Source: Beroe ovata
Taxonomy: Eukaryota; Ctenophora; Nuda; Beroida; Beroidae
Assembly (NCBI GenBank): GCA_946803715.1
Contig: CAMPET010000027.1
Span: 406,496 to 442,329 of the forward strand
DNA length: 35,834 nt
Direction of reading: 5' to 3'
The notes under the pieces are model-generated. The model was not told where the DNA came from. It was given only the letters and a program-made list of their open reading frames with translations, and ran no database searches. Below are positions 29,572 to 35,834 of the stretch, one piece after another (within the stretch, counting starts at the first letter, position 1; each line of letters begins with the position of its first letter). The translations under genes were made by a program, and so were the position numbers.

Positions 29572-29829
29572 CTGCAGTGTGGGTATATTGATGTGGTATA
29601 TTGTGCATCGATGGAAAAAAGGGTGTAAACATATATACCTAAACCTTTTGAACAAATTGTAATTTCAAAATTAAATTCATGCAACAAAGTTGCGTGAGAT
29701 AACACGATATATGCCTCGATACGAGCGCTGCGAGTAGAATAATGGGTTGTTTTCACCNTTGGCAAAGAGATGACTTTTGAATTGCCTAGTGATGATGTAA
29801 TTTCCAAATCCAGCAAAATATATACCCAC

Positions 29830-29892
29830 ATTCTGCTGAGCTTCTGGAACATGGTTCTTCTTCCTTCTAAATGATGAGGACAACGTGTTCAT
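29830..29892 (-). CDS. NAV: NAV putative first coding exon, right copy
   Basis: An ATG at 29892 opens the same 21-codon frame as 26803-26865, with one His for Arg change seen just upstream of the ATG. The donor is gtgggt, against gtgagt in the left copy. If the two segments are alleles, this is the allele linked to EXOC1. Confidence 0.45.
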
Positions 29893-30279
29893 CTCATGGT
29901 GGGATATCTTTGTCACTGCCAAAATCTAGTACTAGGGCAAGAAGATTATCTAATAATACCATTGAAGTCAGACGTTGGATATACGGTCATCGCAGATCAA
30001 TATGCTTTCTAGGCTTGATAATGGATAAGGATATACAGAGGTATGAAACCTAATTTCCGGTTCAATATTGCTGAGAAAAAGCCTGTCCTAAGAGCAGCCT
30101 TTCAGTAATATCATTCCATAATCATGCCAAGAATGGAGTCATAATTTGTTGTGAGCATCAAGCTGATATTTTCACCCACTATTTTTAGAGTTAATATTGA
30201 AAAAAAGAAACATGAGATGCCCAATTATAATTGATCATTTCATTAAATGTGGAACCATTGCATCGAAATCAAAACACCA

Positions 30280-30900
30280 TGAACTTGTCGATCGATGATA
30301 GACCCTGTCGAAAATTTCGTTTTGCGCGCGCCGCGGCGCAAACTTATTGCAAGACGCGCGGCGCAAACTTATTGTTGATGCGAGCCGCGGCGCTGTGCGC
30401 ACGTTTTGCGCCCCTGTTCTACTCAGTGAACTGAAAAATCGTAAAAAGGAGACGCGCGCGGATTATTTGGGTCTTGCAGCGCGGTCCGCGTTTTCGATCG
30501 ATGATAGACTCTGTCGAGAATTTCGTTGCGCGCGCGCAAACTTATTCTCAGACAGAGAATAAGCTTCGCGGCTTGCATCAGCGGTCTGGCATCGCCCGAC
30601 AAAATCCGCGCGGAAACACGCTCCGTTTAGTTTTATTCGGTGATATGAAATTAGTCGTGCGCATGCGCGCGGAGTATAAGTATTTAGGTCAATAGGTCAC
30701 GCAGCGCAAAAATACGCACCACTATAGGCCAGTTTCGCGAGGTGCGACACTAGGCAGAATTTGCGACGCGCGCGGATTTGGAAAGTACCCTCTCTTTAAC
30801 GGCATGTTTGACCGGTGTTTTTGCAGTTCTTGTTTAATTTCGGCGCGGCCTTCACTGACATGAAGTCGCGTTGAAAATCGCACGCACCGACGGTAGGGAA
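30280..30900. promoter_or_regulatory. CpG-rich region between divergent NAV and EXOC1
   Basis: A dense GCGCGC/CpG block in otherwise AT-rich DNA lies between the NAV exon 1 (minus, 29892) and the EXOC1 start (plus, 31128). It includes two 25-bp units (30336-30385), two copies of ATCGATGATAGAC (30291, 30497) and a GCGCATGCGCGC palindrome (30659-30670). The position suggests a shared promoter, but the repeated nature also fits a CpG-rich satellite or mobile element. Confidence 0.4.
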
Positions 30901-31127
30901 AAATCCTACAATGAATGGCTGTGAATGCTTCTTTTCAGTGTTTTAAGAATTGAGATGGTTAAATACCATTATCCTTTTATTTATTTATTCTATTTATTCA
31001 GTAAAAGGAAATTTTCAGTAAAAGGAAGTATTGCACAACAATACAACTTCATTGTTATATTTCAGGTTTTATATCTCAGTTTCAGATTTTATATCTCAGT
31101 TCATGCCATAGAAGTATATTTATCTAG

Positions 31128-32690
31128 ATGACATCAAAGAATACTGGTAGAGGGAAGACTCCACATACTATAACATCAGTCATTGGAGAAAATGAGAAGA
31201 TAGAAGAAATAGTCAGTGTCACCAAAATTGGAAAGGACAAGACCAAAGCCAAAAAGTTTTTTATTGTTGTAACTCGCTTCAAAGGCACCCATGATCCAAT
31301 CTTTTCTGTTTTCTGTATAGCCCAATCAAAAGATATTCTTAGACTGAAAAACAAATTTCCTTTGAGTGATCTTACATCTGTTGACTTCTTGGCAGATAAT
31401 GACTCAAGATTAGACTTTTTGCTTTGCTTCAATGAAGACAAAGTTTTACAGTTTGTTGCTGACAACTATGAAAGAAAAAGAAAATTTCTTATCAACCTTT
31501 TTAAAACCTGTAAGAGTACTGGAGATCCATTGCCCATATTCAAAAATGTCAATACTCAGATGTTGGAAGAGACAGTATACCTATCAGCAACTTTAAAAGA
31601 TTTAGAAAGTGACCAACCATCTTTACTTGAGAATGTTGAGCATGAATATAAGCTCAAATATCTAACCAAAGAAGAGGAAGTTGATTTGGAAGAGGTCTGC
31701 TTGAATTGTAAATGGGAAATTGAGAGTGCAGAAGAATTCATTGCAAAACAAACCATGGAGCTATCTGGTCTGGACAAGGCAAATATACACTCAATAATGA
31801 ATGTTGAGGATGAAATAATCAAATTGTTTCAAACTATGGATAAGGCAATCGAGAAACTTGATCTCTTGGATAATAGCTTGCAAGTATACAGTGAAATTCT
31901 CACAAAAGAGGAGTCTAGAATTCTTGACATATCTGGCATGAGTTCCAACCAGTCAATGAGGGTCACTAATAACAAAAAATTATTGCATAAGACTCAAGAA
32001 CTTGTTGATTTGTTATCACTACCATTTAATTTGAATGACCTTGACACCCTTAATGATTACAACCTTGAATCATTTTCAAATGCAGTAGAAATTGTACAAA
32101 CAAAGGTTGATAGTCTGTCTAATCATGAGTTGAAAGACATGCAGTGTGCTCAGGACTTCATTGAAAGCTGTGAAACTTTCCTTTCTACTGTTCCAAATCT
32201 ACTTTTAACTGAACTTAGTGATAAGTTTAGAAAAGACTGGCAGGGAAAACACAGGGCAAGGCATATCAATGTTGCAAGATTCACATCACTGCTAAATTGG
32301 TGTAAAGTGTCCTCCCCTGTTGTTTTCATGTCAATATTCAAATCTTATGAAGAGTCGATCCAGAAATGCTATTCCAAAGAAATAAACAACTATTTCAAGG
32401 ATAAAATTGGTACCATTCAAAAAAGGTCGAATTTGGATAAGGGGTTTTCTTTTGCTGGGAAATCAAGTGCGACATCAATGGCAGATGTATCTGGTTCTCA
32501 AAAGGGTTCAAGCAGGAGTCAAGGTTCGGGATCCATGACAAACATTAAAGAGTCGCTTGGGTCCATGTCAAATATAAAAGGATCGATGGGATCAGTGGAC
32601 TCGGTTAATGTCAAAGGATCTGAGGACTCCATGGTTACATATCAAACTCAGAAAGAACAAAACTCCAAGTTTGATAGCTTGTTCTGTAAG
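31128..32690 (+). CDS. EXOC1: EXOC1 exon 1 (521 codons)
   Basis: A very large first coding exon carries the PH-like domain, coiled coil, first part of the helical rod and the Ser/Gly-rich linker. It ends FDSLFCK at donor gtaagg, phase 0. The sequence just before the ATG (tatctag) could be a splice acceptor, so a 5' non-coding exon is possible. Confidence 0.93.
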
Positions 32691-35007
32691 GTAAGGTTTG
32701 TATGATTGTTTTGAAACGTAAGTATCTGGTATATGTGATATACAGACATTAGTCTTTTGACTTAACAACGAATATCAGGTCCTGGACTTCATCACTCCAC
32801 TGGTAATTGATGAGGAAGATCATCTTAATGAAGTATTCGGAGTTCCATATATGGTTGAAATTCCAGCAAATGCCACGGATGATGAAGTCAGACAGCTGAA
32901 AGATGACAACACTTCTACTAACAATATTCTTGTGAAGCTACTTGGGGCAAAACTAACTGAGGAACTGAAACAGTTGATAGAAGCAAGGTATAATATCCAG
33001 CACCTATGACTGTGATGAAATGCTCTTCTCGTACATATCCGCTGAGTATCATTGAGCATCATGTACTTGAACTAGTGCATGCATTCGACATATCGAAATC
33101 ACAGAGCACCTCACTCCTCAGTTACAAAGTAGACCAGTACTATTCACTCTACATGTATCTGAGGCTGGGTAAACCAAGTCACAACCAGGAAGGAAGTGTT
33201 TTCCTCAAGAGATTTTACTCCTCTAGTCTCATCATTGTAAAGAGACAATTTGATCAGTTCATCAAAAATCAGGTCCCACACTCCTCTCAATTTCTATTCC
33301 TTTGTTTTTCTGCTTAATTCACAGGGGTTTCCAAGTGTAACAGGTGTGTATGTTATTGTAATTCCAGGTGACCCAAATCGGGGAAACAAAGCCTCACAAG
33401 AGTAAGAAGTGTGGAATTCTACACTGTGTCCACAAGTATGATAACTTTGTCCGAGACACTGAACGGCTCTTTGACAGGAAAATGGAGAGGAGAACTGAAA
33501 TTGAGAAGGTGAAGATTCAACCACACAAGAAACTAGATTTTTGATGAAAGTGCGAATTATATGCCGGAGGGGTGGGTAAAATGTCGGAGGGGGGGTAATG
33601 GGTATGTTGATGGGTCAAATGTCGATCTACCAATACGAATCCACAATATGCAGGGTTATGTCCAGTTGTTGGAAGCAGTGTTTGTAGCGATAGACCGGAT
33701 CTCGAAGGAGCAACAACGGGTACCACCCGAGGTGGTCCTCTTTGAGAATTACCACCACCTGGGAGAGCTGATGAGGAGCATGAAACTGTCGTGCCTGTCA
33801 AATCTACAGAGCAAAGCTACAGAGCTTTATGAGTCGAACCTCAATGAGTATGTCACTGTCAAGCTGGGAAATCCAATCTTGAAGATAAGGTGAGGGAGAG
33901 AGGAGGCGGTTCCGAATTGTACATTGTGGGAATTGTACAATGTACAATGTACATAGTATTTTATACAATGTGCACACTAATTTGTACTCCAGTATTGTAT
34001 TTCCGGGATATGCTTGTCGCTTCCCAAATCCAATCAGATTTCGAAGTTACTTCATAGCCTATAACAACCAAACTATTATAAACCCAAACTATGAAAATAA
34101 GATGTCTTACTGAAATAAGGATTGAATCTTGTATCTACTCAGTTCTTTCTTCGCGGGTGTCAAGCAATCGCTAACGTCAGCAATGAGACCGGAGGAGGTA
34201 GGATTTCAGATAAACTACAGCAGGAACGTGCTGAAGGGAATCATCAAACAGTATCCTCTCAAGGACGTGAAGAAGAGTATTGAAAACGTGCTCAACAAGG
34301 TACCTATGACGATGTGTGTTTGTGTGTGTGTGCTACTGAACTCTGTATAGTAATGTCGAGGAGATTCATTTTCAGTAATGTGTGGTGTATCATGTTGGTG
34401 TGTTTCTGTAGAAAGCTGACTTCCAAGTGCCGGGCATATGATAACATATTATCCAACTTATCATTACTGTTGAAACCTCTGGGCTCGGGCCGTATTTCAT
34501 TTCACTAATGACCCCCTCTTAATCCTGTTTATTAAACACGCTTACTGCATTGTCCATAACCTGTTTTACAGGTTTAACTGGCTGTTTAACGCCAGACTGG
34601 CCTGAATTTCTTGTTTCTGTATACTGTAATATAAATACTTTGTCCTGTAGCTGCAGTCGGCCATATGCGCGCAGCCACTCAACACAGTTATGACTTCTCT
34701 GTGATCATACTGTAGGTATACGTGTAGTTTTTCCAATATCCAGTAACTAGTGTGTACACGTGTACACGACATGTACATTTCTCCCCCCTGTTCTCAGATT
34801 GAGAAGCACGTGTGCGAAGAAGAGGGTCTGTTCGACGTTGTCAGCACCACGTACCTAAACAACATCCTCACACAAATAGCAGAATTCCAGGAGCTACTGA
34901 GGAAATGCTATCCTGACAGTGGAATCACTTTCGAGTTTAAAGCTGATGAGATTACCAATATCTTCGAAACCAGGACCAAAACTCACCAAAAAAGTCACAA
35001 GAGTTAG
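31128..35007 (+). CDS. EXOC1: Exocyst complex component 1 (EXOC1/Sec3), complete, seven exons
   Basis: Exons: 31128-32690, 32779-32987, 33047-33272, 33368-33508, 33654-33889, 34143-34299, 34798-35007 (TAG). All junctions are in phase and give about 913 residues, close to animal EXOC1 (about 890). EXOC1/Sec3 is the exocyst subunit that helps tether secretory vesicles at the plasma membrane through an N-terminal PH-like domain that binds PIP2. Seen: the PH-like region at about residues 25-130 (KKFFIVVTRF ... PLSDLTSVDF ... RLDFLLCF), charged coiled coils at about 165-270, and the long Sec3 C-terminal helical-rod region to the end. A Ser/Gly-rich insert at about 445-505 carries a repeated SM-x-NIK-x-S motif. 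The start is the first ATG in frame and aligns with the usual short leader before the PH-like domain. ATTAAA occurs at 35594. Confidence 0.95.
32779..32987 (+). CDS. EXOC1: EXOC1 exon 2
   Basis: It starts VLDFITPLVIDEEDHLNEVF after acceptor atatcag and ends at donor gtataa in phase 2. Reading on meets a stop after eight codons. Confidence 0.93.
33047..33272 (+). CDS. EXOC1: EXOC1 exon 3
   Basis: It follows a 59-nt intron (acceptor gctgag). The split codon gives Ser, then IIEHHVLELVHAFD and later YYSLYMYLRLG, and it ends IKNQ. The donor, gtccca, is a weak match beyond GT, but the next exon restores the conserved sequence exactly. Confidence 0.9.
33368..33508 (+). CDS. EXOC1: EXOC1 exon 4
   Basis: It reads VTQIGETKPHKSKKCGILHC and goes on through NFVRDTERLFDRK to donor gtgaag. 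The K-K-x-GIL-x-x-V motif is typical of Sec3 C-terminal regions. Confidence 0.92.
33654..33889 (+). CDS. EXOC1: EXOC1 exon 5
   Basis: It starts GYVQLLEAVFVAIDRISKEQ and contains VLFENYHHL, the conserved M/F-EN-F/Y-HH motif of EXOC1. It ends at donor gtgagg in phase 2. Confidence 0.94.
34143..34299 (+). CDS. EXOC1: EXOC1 exon 6
   Basis: Acceptor tctactcag. It reads FFAGVKQSL, then EEVGFQINYSRNVLKGIIKQ and YPLKDVKKSIENVLNK, up to donor gtacct. Confidence 0.94.
34798..35007 (+). CDS. EXOC1: EXOC1 exon 7 and stop
   Basis: Acceptor ttctcag. It reads IEKHVCEEEGLFDVV, later CYPDSGITFEFKADEI, and ends THQKSHKS with TAG at 35005-35007. The EKH-x-CEEE-x-L and CYP-x-SG motifs are conserved at the EXOC1 C terminus. 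Confidence 0.95.
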   Translation: MEKHVCEEEGLFDVVSTTYLNNILTQIAEFQELLRKCYPDSGITFEFKADEITNIFETRTKTHQKSHKS

Positions 35008-35640
35008 GAGGGGCAAGAGTGTGTTGTTAGAGGGTCAGGGTTGCTCAAGATAAAGGGTTGCTCAGCGTTGCTAGGGAACGAGGTGCTTGTTATTGTGTTT
35101 CAATGACGCTTATTTCTATTTTTGTCTGTTTTATGACATCCATGCGTCCATGTCGGCTTTTTTCTTTTGCGACCCTTCTGATGACAGAGGCCGATTTTGT
35201 TTATCTTGTTTTATGTCAAGTTTTTCGCCATTTTCCGATTGAGGAGACATACATGACATCATTTTTATTCAAAGAGAAGCATTTATGTTATGATATTTAC
35301 CTATGATTTGATCAATAATTTATTAAATCAAGTCTGACGAATATTCCCAATTTGCTTATCGATATTTTAGCATTTCTCAGGAAAATTGATTATACGATGT
35401 TTTATATTTCAGGAATTATCAGCTCTACACCTCAATTCTCTATTGGCGTATTCTTTTAAATACCGTACACTGTTTTGCTACGTAATGTGTAATTTCATGT
35501 TGATTTGGATGTTTTGATTATTGTTAATTTGCATAGGTACATTATTGACATCACAAATTATTTTATGTTTTTGGCATACAATTCATGTATCTTATTAAAC
35601 AAGAATTAGAAAATTAATACAATGTTCGTCACTAACCCCT
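35008..35640 (+). other. EXOC1 3' flank
   Basis: AT-rich with a probable poly(A) signal ATTAAA at 35594-35599. No further gene is seen. Confidence 0.6.
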
Positions 35641-35729
35641 CCTGTTGCTGCCCCCACTCTCCACTAACATCCCCCACTCTCCACTAACCTCTCCCACTCT
35701 CCACTAACCTCCCCCACTCACCACAAACC
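35638..35729. repeat. 18-bp minisatellite, unit CCCCCACTCTCCACTAAC
   Basis: Four to five copies with small changes, ending where composition changes sharply. Confidence 0.85.
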
Positions 35730-35834
35730 TCCCCGAGAAGCCGCCAAGCAGAAACCGAGGGGGGGCCGCCAAGACCCCGGACCCGCCGGCGGAAACCCGC
35801 ACACGCATGCAAAAAACCAACCCCGCAAGAAAGA
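35730..35834. other. Atypical G+C-rich tail, probably low-quality sequence
   Basis: The last ~100 bases abruptly become rich in CCGCC, GGGGGG and AAAACC strings unlike anything else in the window. As the end of a contig after a C-rich minisatellite, this looks like sequencing error rather than genome. Confidence 0.55.

Larger units (their letters stand above)
29760..30961. repeat. NAV exon-1 / CpG-rich segment, right copy
   Basis: Partner of 26729-27928, but without the extra 184-bp tandem copy and without the retrotransposon. It has added CpG-rich sequence at about 30535-30640 and 30720-30890. It continues directly into the EXOC1 5' flank, so this copy is physically linked to EXOC1 in one contig. 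Confidence 0.85.

Noticed and set aside
33006-33317. Treating the EXOC1 exon 3 ORF as a separate gene starting at its ATG
   Set aside because: The ATG at 33006 lies in the 59-nt intron. Splicing 32987 to 33047 restores the conserved EXOC1 frame exactly.
1-35834. tRNA, rRNA or other structured RNA genes
   Set aside because: I looked for B-box-like motifs and long conserved stems and found only repeat-derived hairpins. A covariance-model scan was not possible here.

Overview
This is draft genomic DNA from an animal. It has spliced genes with GT-AG introns (several only about 50 to 170 nt), long introns full of (TG)n and minisatellites, and animal-type proteins. Short introns, heavy microsatellite load and signs of unresolved haplotypes suggest a non-vertebrate, possibly a marine invertebrate such as a sponge. 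The taxon is a guess. Contigs are joined by single n's (9240, 12834, 14164, 14431, 16593, 23657, 28326, 29758) and one 319-base gap (20479-20797), so local order and copy number near these points are not safe.

Three genes are clear. (1) A minus-strand gene runs from about 26865 (or 29892) down past the left edge. I assembled it from about 18 small exons with matching phases. It encodes an N-terminal calponin-homology (CH) domain, a Ser/Pro-rich region with SH3-ligand motifs, coiled coils, a basic patch and the segment before an AAA+ domain. This is the layout of the neuron navigator / UNC-53 (NAV) family; the AAA+ domain lies outside the window. (2) A plus-strand intronless ORF at 6787-7668, nested in a large NAV intron, encodes a membrane RING-CH (MARCH2/3-like) ubiquitin ligase. 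(3) A complete plus-strand exocyst subunit gene, EXOC1/Sec3, lies at 31128-35007 in seven exons, about 913 aa.

Two further pieces are partial. Two minus-strand exons at 29346-29571 encode a thioredoxin domain of the NME8/NME9 (TXNDC3/6) type, and 27917-28325 is the 3' end of a non-LTR retrotransposon.

Layout: 1-2200 NAV 3' part; 2200-9467 large NAV intron with a ~110-bp satellite (6018-6605) and the MARCH gene; 9468-11818 NAV middle exons; 12568-16024 a duplicated block with two copies of one CH exon; 16450-26050 a long NAV intron made of minisatellites plus an inverted copy of the ~110-bp satellite; 26052-26865 NAV 5' exons; 26729-30961 two diverged copies of a NAV exon-1 / CpG-rich segment separated by the LINE end and the thioredoxin contig; 31128-35007 EXOC1; 35008-35834 its 3' flank and a low-quality tail. 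NAV and EXOC1 stand head to head across the CpG-rich segment. I see no prokaryotic system, CRISPR or RNA gene. The best leads are the duplicated CH exon, the nested MARCH gene with an altered RING spacing, the dispersed inverted satellite, and the thioredoxin with a rearranged active site.
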